Assembly (NCBI GenBank): GCA_934045905.1
Contig: OW203770.1
Coordinates: 2,852,001 to 2,916,000 of the forward strand
Origin: Leuctra nigra
Lineage: Eukaryota; Arthropoda; Insecta; Plecoptera; Leuctridae
Length of the DNA stretch: 64,000 nt
Reading direction: 5' to 3'
In this document: piece after piece, positions 44,935 through 56,753 of the stretch
How positions within the stretch are numbered: position 1 is the first letter of the stretch
Layout of the letters: each line of letters starts with the position of its first letter
Translations under genes and position numbers: made by a program
The notes under the pieces: model-generated
What the model was told of the DNA's origin: nothing
Seen by the model: only the letters and a program-made list of their open reading frames with translations
Database searches by the model: none

Positions 44935-45310
44935 TTAGTTTAAATAAAAAATAAAAAAACACAGTATTAATATTTCAAACAATTTGATTTATTATAACTA
45001 GATAATATAGATAATCAAGATACTGTAATAACTAGAAAATCGATCTATTTTCTAGCAGAATGTACTTTGATCTTTTTGAAACGTGTTAAGGCTATTACAG
45101 AGTTCACCCAGTATTTTGCGTTCCATGCACGCCAAGGCTCGCTTACCAACGCGTTAGGCGACGTTAAAGTTTACAACCACATGAAACGGTTGACTTACGA
45201 ACGTGCTCTCATGTCCCCACACTGTGATAAGGCGCTTGTTATCAATAACAGTTCGGAAGTAATACTACAAGTTACAGTTTGCAAGCACAAGGCACGAGTT
45301 AGTATAATGA
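44935..45310. other. Unassigned DNA containing a 96-codon open frame
   Basis: The plus frame from about 45067 has ordinary-looking composition (AITEFTQYFAFHARQG...) but runs into a reversed SINE for its last 20 codons. No splice site supports it, so it is not called a gene. Confidence 0.4.
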
Positions 45311-45316
45311 CTCACT

Positions 45317-45503
45317 GTTCTGCAGCGAGGCTAATGGCGACGGATGAAATATTATGATGATGATGATCGGGAGATGATGATGAAAAATAGGTAATGATGG
45401 AAGGTGGGAAGAAGGCGATCGTGGCCTATTAGTAGGGAACCTACACAGCATTTGCTTCTCGTTCTCGACTGAGGAAAACCACGTAAAACCTCAGTCCCGA
45501 ATG
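45317..45503 (-). mobile_element. SINE, minus strand, headless
   Basis: CACTGTTCTGCAGCGAGGCT, GCGATCGTGGCCTATTAGTA and CCACGTAAAACCTCAGTC. Confidence 0.88.
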
Positions 45504-45517
45504 TGGGAATTCAAAAA

Positions 45518-45652
45518 ATACCGGTTTTTCGATGCTCTGCTAAATTTTAAACAGTTGATTATGCAATGACAACAACCAATAACATTCCTTGAATGGCTAA
45601 TTAAAATTAACTAATGGTTTGAATTCAGATTATTGAAAAACTGTCCCGAAGG
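45518..45652. mobile_element. Family G MITE, diverged
   Basis: CCGGTTTTTCGATGCTCTGC at the left and TTATTGAAAAACTGTCCCG at the right, with CAACCAATAACATTCC inside. Confidence 0.75.
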
Positions 45653-45654
45653 CG

Positions 45655-46550
45655 AGAATTTTTCTGGCAAAGACTTCGTAAATGGGACATAGATTGACTG
45701 TGACAAAAACTCTAATAACTTACTTGTTTATACAAATAGAACTATTATTTAGAAGTGTAGTATACATACTGTGTTCTGACAGCTATTACAACAGTAAAAT
45801 GAAGGATATATTACCAGTAAATATGCTCTATTTCGAATTAAAAAATCGAACATTTTTTACTCTAGAGAGTTTTCACGACCCCAATTTCATCCCAGAACTA
45901 TCGTGAATGACATTTGAAAACATAATCTATAAATCAACCATTGATGATTGATGGTTGATGATCTATATCAACCATTTATTTCACTTCAAAAATTTTAAAA
46001 CTGGAATTTTATAAAAATAATTTTTCTCCCATTTACGAAGTCTTTGCTAGAAAAATATTCGTATCCCGAAGACAACTTGATCTTTTGAAATGCAATTCTA
46101 TACAATCTTCTCACATATTCTCCTATCGATCGTCAATAAGTCAGTTATCGATTGTCAATTCAATCAGCTAGTAAATAACTCTTGCTAACTGCAGGAATGA
46201 TTCCATCAAATATGACAGATTGAGAACAAAAAGCTGTTTGTATTCTGCTCAGCATCTGAACCAATAGTTCTGAATCTCATGAATCTGATGGCTTCATGAA
46301 GCATGAAGTCCCAGGTTTGATTTACAGAACAACTTCACAGTCAGCAGTGTGTAGGAGACGGCCATTACAGAAACCAAAGAAACAATCCATAAAGAATTTA
46401 TATCTATTTGACTCAGTTGTTAGTTTAGATTATTCTAATATGAATATTAAACATTCCCAAAATATATATTTGTTTAATTATTACAAATTTCACTCCATTT
46501 TCGTTGACCTTCTGCATAAAACAAAGTTAAAACATAAAAACAATTACAAA
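45655..46550. other. Unassigned AT-rich DNA
   Basis: TTTCACTCTAAAAATTTTAA-type and CATTTACCAATTTTTTGCC-type pieces resemble 42470-42560. A local CAACCATTGATGATTGATGG inverted word lies near 45938. No gene seen. Confidence 0.4.
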
Positions 46551-46556
46551 TCAACT

Positions 46557-46698
46557 CCTGGGGCTGGATTCACAAAGAAGTATTATCTCCTAATACGTAC
46601 TATCTTTGGTATTATCTTTCATTTAACATGGTGTTCTTGGTTTAATTGAAATATAATACTTATTAGCAGATAATACTTTTGGTGAATCCACCCCCAGG
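46557..46698. mobile_element. Short MITE with CCTGGGG ends
   Basis: CCTGGGGCTGGATTCACAAA on the left and TTTTGGTGAATCCACCCCCAGG on the right are inverted. Inner AGTATTATCTCC/AGATAATACTT also pair. 142 bp. No clear target duplication. Confidence 0.85.
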
Positions 46699-46699
46699 T

Positions 46700-47600
46700 A
46701 TCAAAGTCCAAAGATTTCAACAATAACAGAAAATATTCAAAATAAAAAGGCAAAGTATAAAAAAAACATAAATAATTCAAATATGTAGAATAAAGTTTCT
46801 CTTATCAAGATGAAATTATGCATCATGTAAATCATACGACTATATTTAGCTGGAAAATTCTCTGATTGACTGTAAACACCTGACCTATACATGCCATTTG
46901 TTTAACCAATCAAATTAAGTTCTGTGTAATTTCATAGATTTTTTAATTTGCATTCTTTTCTTCAGTTGAGGTGACATTGTTTATCTGATCAACCTGAAAT
47001 TCTGAAATTGCTTGGTTTGCAGCCTACAGTTTACCTCCATCATAGATTGAAAAGTTAAAATGTTCCCTTCAAGCAGTAATTTTGCCATGTCATCAAGACC
47101 ATAATTTTTTTTAAATCTTTCGTTCAAGCACTTTTAGAGTTCAAAAAACAACTCAATTTTAGATATTTCTCATTTTTCTATTAAAACAATGCACACCCAG
47201 ACCACTTTAAAATTATTTGTTACAACACTCTTCAATAAATAAAATGCTAACATTGCTTCAGAGGAACCCATGTTAGTTCGTGTAGTGGCTGTACCACTAC
47301 ACTGTGCGGCAGTTACATACTTGTTGCTGTCAACAAGTGGTTTATTAATGTAGCTGTATTGATCGACCAAGCCCTGGTCTACACTGATCTACACTTCATA
47401 CGCGTAGCTCCAGTCGTAGCCCCCCACCCCCTTCCCCTTACCATCATTTCCATGTAGCACACATTGTAAACTAAACGGTTAGGAATTGTAGCAGAGGACA
47501 AAGATTACAAGAAAACAATGAGTTTTCTGTCACAAGCCTGTTAATGTTGAAGTAGCAGAAGTAGATGCACAAGCTCTGATGTTCAATATTATATTTATAG
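46700..47600. other. Unassigned DNA
   Basis: Mostly AT-rich with a C-rich run near 47420-47440. No gene or family recognised. Confidence 0.4.
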
Positions 47601-47606
47601 AGGTGT

Positions 47607-48092
47607 TTAAGAGACTTGATGAAATCCATGTTTTATGAAGCATAAAAAATAGATCTGTTTTATTATAGATAAAGAGTAGATCTGTGTCTCTAGTGGCCCC
47701 AAAGTTTTATTTTTGTTTAGTTATTTCAGGGCAGAGGTGTCAAAAAGACTAATATATTGCCCATGTTAGCACTTCCTCAAAACGAGAAAAAACATTATAT
47801 TGTTTTTTTTAATACTAGAGGCACATATTTACTCTTAATCTCTATGCTGTTAAATTTTGAAAACAATCGGTCAAGCGGTTAAGAAAAAGTACGGGCCGCC
47901 TTTTCATGTTTTTTTTTGTGGTTTTAATATTTGAATTAAAATTACTTACTTCCCAGCAGTATATGCAACATGCAACACACGATTAAATGTCACAAATGTC
48001 ACGTACAACCCAGAGCTAATGCATTTTCATGCATTTCTAGGATTTTTTTTATATCGGAATCGAAATTTTCTGCGAGTCCTGTCGACTCTTAA
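47607..48092. mobile_element. Family C element, TTAA at both ends
   Basis: TTAAGAGACTTGATGAAATC on the left and GTCCTGTCGACTCTTAA on the right. Internal GGGCCGCCTTTTCATG and GGTTT AT-rich parts are conserved with 42658-43246. 486 bp. Confidence 0.9.
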
Positions 48093-48464
48093 CATTGACA
48101 TCCGCCACTAAGGTCGACATTACTACGCCAAGTTGCCGGAATCTCACCCTTATCGCCTGCTAGCCATAAGGGTCAAGTGAACCATGTACTATGTAAAGAG
48201 AGCTGCAATTAGACGGTCCAGGTGGTGATGGACAGATTCGGGCCATGAGATGAGATCTGTGGATGCTGGATACATCAACATCGTGACGCTGTGTGTGGAA
48301 ACTGTTGCGAGAGGTTGAGACATCTGCACACGACCATCATGCTACTGTGTGTACATCTCACGGGTTGCGATGGTTACAGACAGCATGCTTGTTTAGCATG
48401 TTCGGTGGGGGACAGGGAGCCTCGTAGAAAATTTCGATTCCGATGTAATAAAAATCCTGGAAAT

Positions 48465-49030
48465 TAGGGGTGTGCGAATATTCGAAAATTTCGAATACTT
48501 CGAAAATATTTGGTTCGAATATTCGATTTAGTATTCGAAAATCAAGTATTCGAAATTTCGAATACTTCGAAAATTCGAATATTCGAAAATTTTCGAATAG
48601 TTCATGTCTTTTAATTCAAAATTATCCCGCCATTTCTCAAATGGGTGTGTTTTTCAATGCTGCCAACTGCTGCAAAGTCTATAACTCCAACCGAAAATAG
48701 TCATGGCCGCCATTTTGAATTCGAGGGAATATTATTTGTAGGTTATTGTTCCTCTAGATAGACCTTCCTCATACTCCTTTTGTTCCTGTTAATTTAATTT
48801 TTTGTGATAATTAGTGACAACAATATGATCCTTGCATATATTATTACTTCATGGCCATCTTTCATTCTGTCATTTGAAAAGAGTTTGGTGTCCAATTATT
48901 TTTTTAAATTGATATTATGTCTTTTAATTTAGGTTCCAATTATTCGATATTCGATTCGATATTCGAAATATTTTTGTCAATTATTCGATATTCGTATTCG
49001 AAGTCAAAAATCACTATTCGCACACCCCTA
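48465..49030. mobile_element. hAT-like MITE with 8-bp target duplication
   Basis: Termini TAGGGGTGTGCGAATA and TATTCGCACACCCCTA are perfect 16-bp inverted repeats. CTGGAAAT is duplicated exactly at 48457-48464 and 49031-49038. Subterminal ATTCGAAAATTTCGAATACT motifs recur many times near both ends. 566 bp, no transposase. The 8-bp duplication is the hAT hallmark. Confidence 0.95.
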
Positions 49031-49116
49031 CTGGAAATGCATGAAAATGCATTAGCTCTGGGTTGTACGTGACATTTGTGACATTTAATCGTGTGTTGCA
49101 TGTTGCATACGTAGGT

Positions 49117-49334
49117 ACACTTGGCCAAACAAAACTTGAACGTTCAATAAATCTGATAGGCTGATTAATGTAAGATCGCACCATCAGAAGTCAGTCTAAG
49201 CGATCTCATTGTCTCACTCTAGTAGGTGACCTCACATTTCAATGATAATAACAAGCTTTGATTGGTTATGGGACATGACCAGCAGTCATTCAAATTTGGA
49301 CAACGTTCAAGTTTTGTTTGGCCGAGTGTACGTT
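49117..49334. mobile_element. Family J element with long inverted ends
   Basis: CACTTGGCCAAACAAAACTT with GAACGTTC at the left is mirrored by GAACGTTCAAGTTTTGTTTG with GCCGAGTG at the right. It lies inside family C. This is the best-defined copy of J. About 218 bp. Confidence 0.85.
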
Positions 49335-49734
49335 ATTTTAATTAAAATATTGAAAACCATAAAAAACCATTAAAAGGCGGCCCCTACTATTTTCGTAACG
49401 GCTTGACCGATTGTTTTCAAATTTTAACAGCATAGAGATACAAAGTAAATCTGTGTCTCTAGTGATAGAAAAAAATTTAAAAATGTTTTTTCTCGTTTTG
49501 AGGAAGTGTTTTGGAAGTGAGGAAGTGTTTTGAGATTGGCACCTCTGCCCTGAAGTAACTAAACAAAAAATAAAACTTTGGGGCCACTAGAGACACAGAT
49601 CAACTCTTTATCTATAACATGTGTAAATTTGAAGACAATCGGTAAAGCCGTTTAGAAAAAAGTAGGGGCCGCCTTTTTGTGCTTCAGAAACCATGGATTT
49701 CATCAAGTATCATAGACTCGATCCAAATATAAGC

Positions 49735-50225
49735 GTTCTGCCACGACAAGTGCAACAGTAATTCCTACCATCGATCACCAATTACATCAAAACTAGAACG
49801 AATCGACCATCAAATTTAATCAAAAGATAACCGTATTCAAATAAAAAAAAGCGATCATTGAATCCGTTTAGCACCGTCACAGATCCGTCCGAGCCGGGTT
49901 TACAAATCATTCCATCGTGCTCATCTGCTGACCCGCTTCACTTGATTGATTCGAATCTCCCGCCCACACGTCCAATTAGCCAATCAAATCGTCACGTACC
50001 GTTAATTCGCCGAGACGCGGCCGAACACTTTCTCGACGCATGCGCGCATCTCGACTGCAGGGTTATTGATGGGTTTCGCGTCGGATATCTTGAGCAACGG
50101 ACCACGTACACGTACATTTATCACGTACATTTATCATGAAATAGAGCCCTTTTGTGTGCCAAGGTATGAGTCTACAATGATATCATCCCCAATGCGGATA
50201 TTATGCAGTCATAATTGCGAAAACG
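49735..50225. other. Unassigned DNA with a short GC-rich patch
   Basis: 49870-50110 is CpG-containing with a 93-codon plus frame. No family or splice evidence. Confidence 0.35.
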
Positions 50226-50607
50226 TTAAGAGGGCTGAGTAGTGAGCGTGGCCTTGAAGAGTTTTTTCATCGATTTTTATCAATATCTTTTACCAATTTA
50301 ATTGTTAACAAAATAGGGCTTTGTACGCGTATTCAGAACAGTTCAATGAAAATAATATCATAGTTTGGAATAAGTTATTAGTTTTATTTTGTCCAACAGA
50401 TGTTTAGTACCATAATTTTACTAATTTTCGGGCACTAAACATCTGTAGGACAAAGTAAATCTAAAAACCATTCCAAGCTATGAAATTATTTTCATTGAAC
50501 CTTTCTGAATACTCGTACAAAGCCCTCTTTTGTTAATTTACATTGGTAAAAGATATTGATAAAAATCGATTAAAAAACTCTTCAATGTCAAACTCACTAC
50601 CCAGCCG
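50226..50607. mobile_element. Family A palindromic MITE
   Basis: Starts TTAAGAGGGCTGAGTAGTGA and ends AACTCACTACCCAGCCG, with the final TTAA lost. Interior as in 35385-35766. Confidence 0.92.
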
Positions 50608-50934
50608 CGACCGGATTCCATCCAAATGGAATGGGGAAGAATATGGACACAGCTCGACTAATGGCCCACCCCCGCACTTGCAGGCTATTTGTGAAACTGC
50701 TCGTCGGACATAACCTCACTGTAAGTAGGTTATGAATGATGTTTCCACGGCTAATGAGCAGAGCGTGATTCCAACGCAAGCAGAGCGCTGGCGGTTTCTT
50801 CTTCATTAATATGCAGCGTACGTGACGCAGCCCTGTCAGTGTTAGATCACGGTAGGTACCTTATAGCGAGGCCAGGTTAGCTAGGTAGATAGGTAGGCAT
50901 TTTAGTGGAAACATGACTTTTTGTAGTTTTTACT

Positions 50935-51172
50935 ATTCGAACAAACAAGATATACGTGATGGAGCCACTTCTGACAGGAAAATTTTTAGATGCACTTTTT
51001 TATTTAGATTTTAGTTTGTGCTTCCATAGGGCAGTGAAAAAGGAGAAACAATTGAAGTTTTGATTTAGTTACAAGTTTACTTTTTCAGCCACAACAAACA
51101 ACTTAAAGCAAAAATAATATGATGTATTTATATAAATGTACCCCCCTTATACCCTCCATTTTAAACATTATC
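50935..51172. repeat. Dispersed repeat, second copy of 14930-15165
   Basis: TTCGAACAAACAAGATATAC and AACAATTGAAGTTTTGATTT align with the first copy with few changes. Confidence 0.8.
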
Positions 51173-51232
51173 TCTATTACCAAAGAATCCACCAGAGGTC
51201 AGTCGTGTTCCTTGTTTTCTCGAATACGGAAC

Positions 51233-51480
51233 AGGTTGGCTGAGAGGTAACGCTCTGAACTTGTATACCGGAGGCCCGGGTTCGATCCCCGCGGCCGTCC
51301 TTCCTGACTGGGGTTTTTTCGTGGTATTCCCTCAGTCGACAGGCAAATGCTGGGAAGGTAACCAACTAATAGGCCACGACCGCCTCCTTCCCACCTTCCA
51401 TCCTTATAAGTTATACCTACTCTTCACCATCATCTCCCAATCATCATCATAATCATTCATCCGTCCCATTAGCCTCGCAC
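51233..51480 (+). mobile_element. tRNA-derived SINE, 3' tail truncated
   Basis: Head GGTTGGCTGAGAGGTAACGC, B box GGTTCGATCCC, body AATAGGCCACGACCGCCTCC. It stops at CATTAGCCTCGC, where a palindromic element begins. Confidence 0.92.
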
Positions 51481-51481
51481 A

Positions 51482-51767
51482 TTTGTTGGTAAAACATACT
51501 ATTTTTAATCTCAAAAGTGTCAATTTTCATTCATAAATATGAAATTAAAAATCAGTGAAAATTCTGGCGGGAAAACGCTATCACGGCGTGCGATGTCAAT
51601 TTTATTGTAACCATGGCAACATAATTGTTGGTTGATATAAATTACATCACACGCCGGGATGGCGTTTTCCCGCCATAATTTATACTGCTTTTCAATTTTA
51701 TATTTATGAATAAAAAGTTGCACTTTTTAGGGTGAAAATAGTGCGATTTACCAACAAATATGTTGCT
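51482..51767. mobile_element. Palindromic MITE with CATTTGTTGGTAAA ends
   Basis: ATTTGTTGGTAAA is mirrored by TTTACCAACAAAT, and GGCGGGAAAACGC by GCGTTTTCCCGCC. The centre holds GTAACCATGGCAAC (51607-51620). It abuts the truncated SINE. Confidence 0.88.
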
Positions 51768-51814
51768 ATTTTGAATTATAGTATATACATATTCCATATT
51801 AAACTATAATTAGT

Positions 51815-52100
51815 CTATTTAGAATGACGTTTGTCCCTGCTGTGTCGCACAGTGTAAGTCGGCCTTGCGCAGTGGGCGGGTGTGTAGGGGAGAGGGGGGC
51901 AATAGCGGACCATCAAATTAGCGGTCCGCCGCGTGAGGTGAAGACGAAAGTCATCTGTTGATTTATGAAGACGGCCGCGGAATATTCGCACGGAATCTTC
52001 ATTTTCCAATCGTCGAGTCATGGAGTGATTCTTTTAGAGGAGGTGAAATAATTTCAAAGAGGTCAGGACCGTACTTCAAACTATCTCGCCACATGCGAAA
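51815..52100. other. Unassigned mixed-composition DNA
   Basis: A 68-codon minus frame is present without recognisable features. Confidence 0.35.
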
Positions 52101-52104
52101 ATGT

Positions 52105-52652
52105 TTAAGGTAATACCTTCATTATACATATACAAAAAAAAAAAAATCTTGAAATTACAAGTTCAGAAAACGTGTTCCTACATTTCAACTATATTTAAGT
52201 ATAAATGAATCATAAAATGTCATTTAACTTGCAACCCCTGTCTTATAGCGAGGTTTCAATTTATTGCCTTCCGAGAATGAACAAAACTGTAACACAGGAG
52301 GTATAGGGAAATCATTTAGTTTTTGGTTGATAACTTTTAAAATAGCACACGTTGGTACTGTTTTCAATTTTTTCCTAATAGAATGTCCAACTATCTATCT
52401 AGAAATCAGTTTTTTTAAAAAACGTTGAACCTCAGTAAAATTCAAAACTCTAAAATAGCATGGAAATCGTCATGATTTTAATGGCCCCCATAAGACTACA
52501 TGTTAAAAATAGGAATTTAAAACTACAATATCTCAAAATCTAGACACGAGAAGTTGGTCATATTTCACAGTATCGTGTAAATAGTGATTATTGATACCGC
52601 TGCCAAAAATAGGCTTATTTGGAAGATATGAGATATCAGTTGTGATACCTTA
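52105..52652 (+). mobile_element. Family D element, complete, TTAAGGTA ends
   Basis: Left TTAAGGTAATACC and right GTGATACCTTAA are inverted. The interior is nearly identical to 41395-41910. TTAA at both ends fits the same target preference as families A and C. Confidence 0.82.
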
Positions 52653-52654
52653 AA

Positions 52655-52850
52655 CTTGTTTTCTCGTTTTGTATCACTCAATGATTTCTACCCGATATTT
52701 TAAATACCCGGATGTCCGGTGGACAAGTTCTTTCCACGTTTTTAAGATGTATAAATCACGAAAAGATATCAATCTGGAGACTAATTCATGATGATACACG
52801 ATTTGAAACTTTTACGCTTGACAAGAGTTTGTCTCCAGATTGATATTTTT
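52655..52850. repeat. Short inverted repeat
   Basis: GATATCAATCTGGAGAC at 52766-52782 and GTCTCCAGATTGATAT at 52830-52845 pair. Confidence 0.75.
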
Positions 52851-52854
52851 TATT

Positions 52855-53395
52855 AGTTTCCCTCAGTCGATGGGGCAAATGATGGGATGGTTCCATACTA
52901 ATAGGCTACGACATGCTTCTTCCCACCGTCCATCCTTATGTACGTATTCTTCATCATCATTTCCTAATAATCATCTGAGAAGTGAGTTTGATTTTTTTAA
53001 TCGATTTTATTCAATATCTTTTACCAATTAAATTGTTAACAAAATAGGGCTTTGTACGAGTATTCAGAACAGTTCAATGAAAATAATTTCATAGTTTGGA
53101 ATAAGTTATTAGTTTTATTTTGTCCAACAGATGTTTAGTACCATAATTTTACTAATTTTTAGACACTAAATGTATGTAGGACAAAATAAAACTAATTACC
53201 TATTCCAAACTATGAAATTATTTTCATTGAACTGTTCCGAAACTGGTACAAAACCTTATTTTATTAACAAGTTTATTCGTAAAAGATATTGAAAAAATCG
53301 TTTAAAAAACTCTTCAAGGTCAAACTCACTAGTCAGCCGTCTTAATCATTCATCCGTGCCATTAGCCTAGCTGCAGAACAGTGCGTCGTTAAACA
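52855..53395 (+). mobile_element. SINE split by a family A MITE
   Basis: TTTCCCTCAGTCGATGGGGC to TTCCTAATAATCAT near 52974, interrupted, then TCATTCATCCGTGCCATTAG to GCAGAACAGTGCGTCGTTAA. The insert is 52975-53345. Confidence 0.88.
52975..53345. mobile_element. Family A palindromic MITE inside a SINE
   Basis: Worn left end GAAGTGAGTTTGATTTTTTT, right end CACTAGTCAGCCGTCTTAA. Interior GTTTTATTTTGTCCAACAGA. Confidence 0.88.
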
Positions 53396-53399
53396 CTAC

Positions 53400-54005
53400 T
53401 CAAAAATATATAAATACAAACTGAAATACTTCTTATCTAATTAGTTAAATATTCATCTCTCTTGATCCAATCAGAGACAGAAATCTTTTCTTCGCTTTTC
53501 CCAAGCCATGTGTTAATTGCTATAATCTGGCTGGACTGTCAAATGTCAGTTAAAGATTTGACCAGCGTTAATGCTATAAGCTTATTAACAGCTGAGAAGA
53601 AACTACTCAAGCGATTGTCAAATATTATCAAGATTTCATGCTTTTTGATTAGTTGAAAAGGTTACATAGTTAACAGTTGAAGAATATTACTTAGTCGTTT
53701 TATTTTTAGCAAAACTGCAGCTAAATAACAAGTTTGTAAATAATAATGTTTGAGTGTTAATAGAAACTGGTTTTTCAAGACAGATAAAATGATGGACTTC
53801 TGGAAATTCTACGATTTAATATTATATTTTCAAAGTCAGATATCATTAATAATATTACAAGAAACCTGAAATACGAGGATCAAATTAGCAATGTTTTGCA
53901 TCAAAACTCAAGAGCAATCTTCAAGGAAATGTGTAGATTCACTCTTCATTTTCTTCAAAAGATACAATGCTCTCTTAGATCCCGTTTCTGCGAATCTTCC
54001 AATGA
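53400..54005. other. Unassigned AT-rich DNA
   Basis: No gene or repeat family recognised. Confidence 0.5.
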
Positions 54006-54025
54006 GAAAGAGTGATTTATGAATA

Positions 54026-54260
54026 ATGTCCAGCACCTCAGAGGTAGAAGGGCGGATGTTGCATCCTTGATTTCACGTTTTGGAATTTGGAACTTTTTGG
54101 AATGATAAGCTCTCTCAATTGCTATTTGACTGATGTCAACAAATGCAGTTATATTGAAGTATTCTCTTACACAATGACTCATGTCACCATTACAAATATG
54201 ATTGAATGAAGACAGAATTACTACTTTACGAGCTCACCTCAAGAATCATTAAGATGGACA
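54026..54260 (+). mobile_element. Family I element, right end lost
   Basis: ACCTCAGAGGTAGAAGGGCG, then GACTGATGTCAACAAATGCA and ACAATGACTCATGTCACCAT. Confidence 0.78.
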
Positions 54261-54673
54261 TCGGGTCTCCTACATCTTAAGAACTGATTTTATGAACAAA
54301 TATGAAGCCCTCGGTCGAATATTTAAAGTTCACGAGAGTTTTTACGAATGTTACCGGCGTTTAATTTAATTGGATTCAATTAAGTATATTTCATCCACAA
54401 TCGAAAGTGTATGAAAACGTTTAAAATGTGTTGAAATGCTAATCTATCGATGAACCACTTTCGCTTGGGTCATGCCGTCTCGTTTCATCTCTCCAGCATC
54501 AGTCATTCATCTCGTTATCAGGGGGGGGGGGCCTTGCAAGGGGGGCAGTCGACTAAATGTTAATTTAGTGCAAATATTTATTTTGAGAGGCCTGGGAACC
54601 GCTGTAGTTACTGACGGCTGCGTCAAATATTCCCAAAATGTAGATATTTATATTTATGTAGATATGTAGATTA

Positions 54674-55605
54674 TTGAGCGAGCGTAGCGAGCGTCACCAC
54701 GGTACACTTATGGCACTTTCTCTGTATGTTTGTTTTTTTTTGTTTTTTTGTTTTTTTGTTTTTTTGTTTTTTTGTTTTTTTGTGTTCACTGCCCAGGTCA
54801 AACCGCACAACCAATCGATCTGAAATTGTGTACACATACTAACGTAATCTATGCGATCCCTGGGATCTTTTCTGAACGAGATCCTGTGATTGGTTCAAAT
54901 TTTATAAAAATTATCTTTCGATTGGTTGGTTCGATCAATTTGAAATTTAGCAAAGTCATTGCAACCAACATTGTACCCAATCAAAAAAAAATTCAGCCAA
55001 ATCCTCCAATTGGTTCAAATTTGAAACCATTTTTCCTGTGATTTTTGAAATTTAAACTGGAACCGATTGACCGACCAACTAAAAACTTCGCATGGTCATT
55101 TGTACCAACATTTAAGGTATTTTTGCCAATTTTCACTCTAATCTGTCGTTATTTTCAAAAGTTTTTGTCATTTTAGGGACATTTTGCGTGTTGGCTGTCA
55201 AATTCACGGCGACTTCGAATCTACAGTTCAAGGCAAGGTAGTTAGAGCAGAAAGTTTTAAACGATATGAAACTAATAATGACCGTTCAACAGATTGATCT
55301 GATATTGTGTACACACACTACATATCATATCATATGGGTGGTCCCAGGTATATTTTTTGAACGAGATCCTGTGATTTTTGAAAATTAACAAGGAACCGTT
55401 CAATCATAAAGGTTTAATCGATCAACTTAAAACTTAGCAAGGATTGGCACCAATATTTGTGGAGATTTTGGAGATTTTTATACAAGTCTGTGACGAAACT
55501 AAAGAATTGTTGGCTTTTAATGACATTCGATAGACATAATTTCGGTTCGAGGTGTTGCGTGTATCCGTGCTCGCTCATCAACGCGTTACACAGAGCGTTT
55601 TCCTA
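54674..55605 (+). mobile_element. Family F element, long copy
   Basis: Starts TTGAGCGAGCGTAGCGAGCG, includes an (TTTTTTTG)n microsatellite (54729-54783), AACCAATCGATCTGAAATTG, and ends GTGCTCGCTCATCAACGCGT, then AGAGCGTTTTCCTAG. The interior has direct repeats of ATTGGTTCAAATTT. A 103-codon frame crossing it is not supported. Confidence 0.82.
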
Positions 55606-55850
55606 GTTTATACTCCACTTTTATGCAATTTTGATACCCATTTTCTAAGAATTCTGTAGAGAAAATTTAGGAAAAATGTAAAAGAAATGTTTTATTTTTC
55701 TATTTCATGAAAAATAAAACTTTCTAAATTGAAGTATTTCTCACATTTTCTTAAAAGAAAATGGTCATCTTAACTACTTCCCAAAGTTGCATAACAGTGG
55801 AGTAGGTAAATAATTAGCCTAGGATATATGTCCACATTTTAGAAAAAATT
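55606..55850. mobile_element. Family H element, diverged
   Basis: ACTCCACTTTTATGCAATTT at the left and AAGTTGCATAACAGTGGAGT at the right are inverted. Matches the inner arms of 13009-13406. Confidence 0.8.
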
Positions 55851-55854
55851 CACT

Positions 55855-56330
55855 GTTAGATTCTACATCGGTCCCCATTTTATTTGTGTTTCATGTTTTT
55901 GTATGTAAATGTGTAAAATTGAAATGATATTCAAGATGACGATGTGTCGTGATCTGTTCTAAAACTAAAACCTGCTGAAATTCCAACTCCTTCGCTTCTG
56001 GCGAGCCTCAGACTTCGACATTTCGTAGAAATATTTCAAGTGATTTTATTACTTTTGATCACGAGGACATAGATTCACATTTCACACGAAACAAATCCAG
56101 ATAATGATCAAATTATCTAAATGTTCTCTGAATATATCGAGTTTTGGTGTAAAACGAGAATAAATAAGTTGCCATATTTGTGAATAACATCGAAATTAGT
56201 TTTGTACGATGATCATGTAATCACGAAAATACTACCCCAACTAGGATTCAATAACTGGGAATGAAGAGCTGGTTTTGCTGGTTTTCAAATGGCACTGCAC
56301 TACAACTAGGCTACGTCGGCGGATGAATCA
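55855..56330. other. Unassigned AT-rich DNA
   Basis: No gene or repeat family recognised. Confidence 0.45.
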
Positions 56331-56336
56331 AAGACC

Positions 56337-56607
56337 GGATAAGTGGTAACGCTCTGAACTTGTATTCCGGAGGCCCGGGTTCGATTCCCGCGGCCGTCCT
56401 TCCTAACTGAGGTTTTTCGTGGTATCCCCTCAGTCGGCAGGCAAATGCTGGGAAGGTACCCGACTAATAGGCCACGACCGCCTCCTTCCCACCTTCCATC
56501 CTTACCTACTCTTCACCATCATCTCCCAATCATCATCATAATCATTCATCCGTCGCCATTAGCCTCGCTGCAGAACAGTGCGACGTTAAGCCCAAGACAA
56601 AACAAGG
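56337..56607 (+). mobile_element. Full-length tRNA-derived SINE
   Basis: Head AAGTGGTAACGCTCTGAACT, B box GGTTCGATTCC, body AATAGGCCACGACCGCCTCC, ATC-rich segment and tail GTGCGACGTTAAGCCCAAGA. Very similar to 31549-31824. Confidence 0.93.
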
Positions 56608-56753
56608 GATGCGGGACGCTCAAAGGGAGGCTGTTGGCATCTCATGTGACTTGAGTCGGTGTTGCATGCAAGCTAGTGTTAGGATGAGCGAGTGGCGTGT
56701 GATTGTACACACATTGCACCACCCACACACAACAAGTTACTCACATAGTGAAT

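Larger units (their letters stand above)
48424..49722. mobile_element. Family C element interrupted by two insertions
   Basis: Left part GTAGAAAATTTCGATTCCGA (TTAA end lost), then a hAT-like MITE at 48465-49030. Family C resumes at CTGGAAATGCATGAAAATGC, is broken again by a family J element at 49117-49334, resumes GTTATTTTAATTAAAATATT, and ends with GATTTCATCAAGTATCATAG and GACTC. Confidence 0.88.

Noticed and set aside
45067..45357. 96-codon plus-strand frame
   Set aside because: Its last part is a reversed SINE, and no upstream splice site was found.
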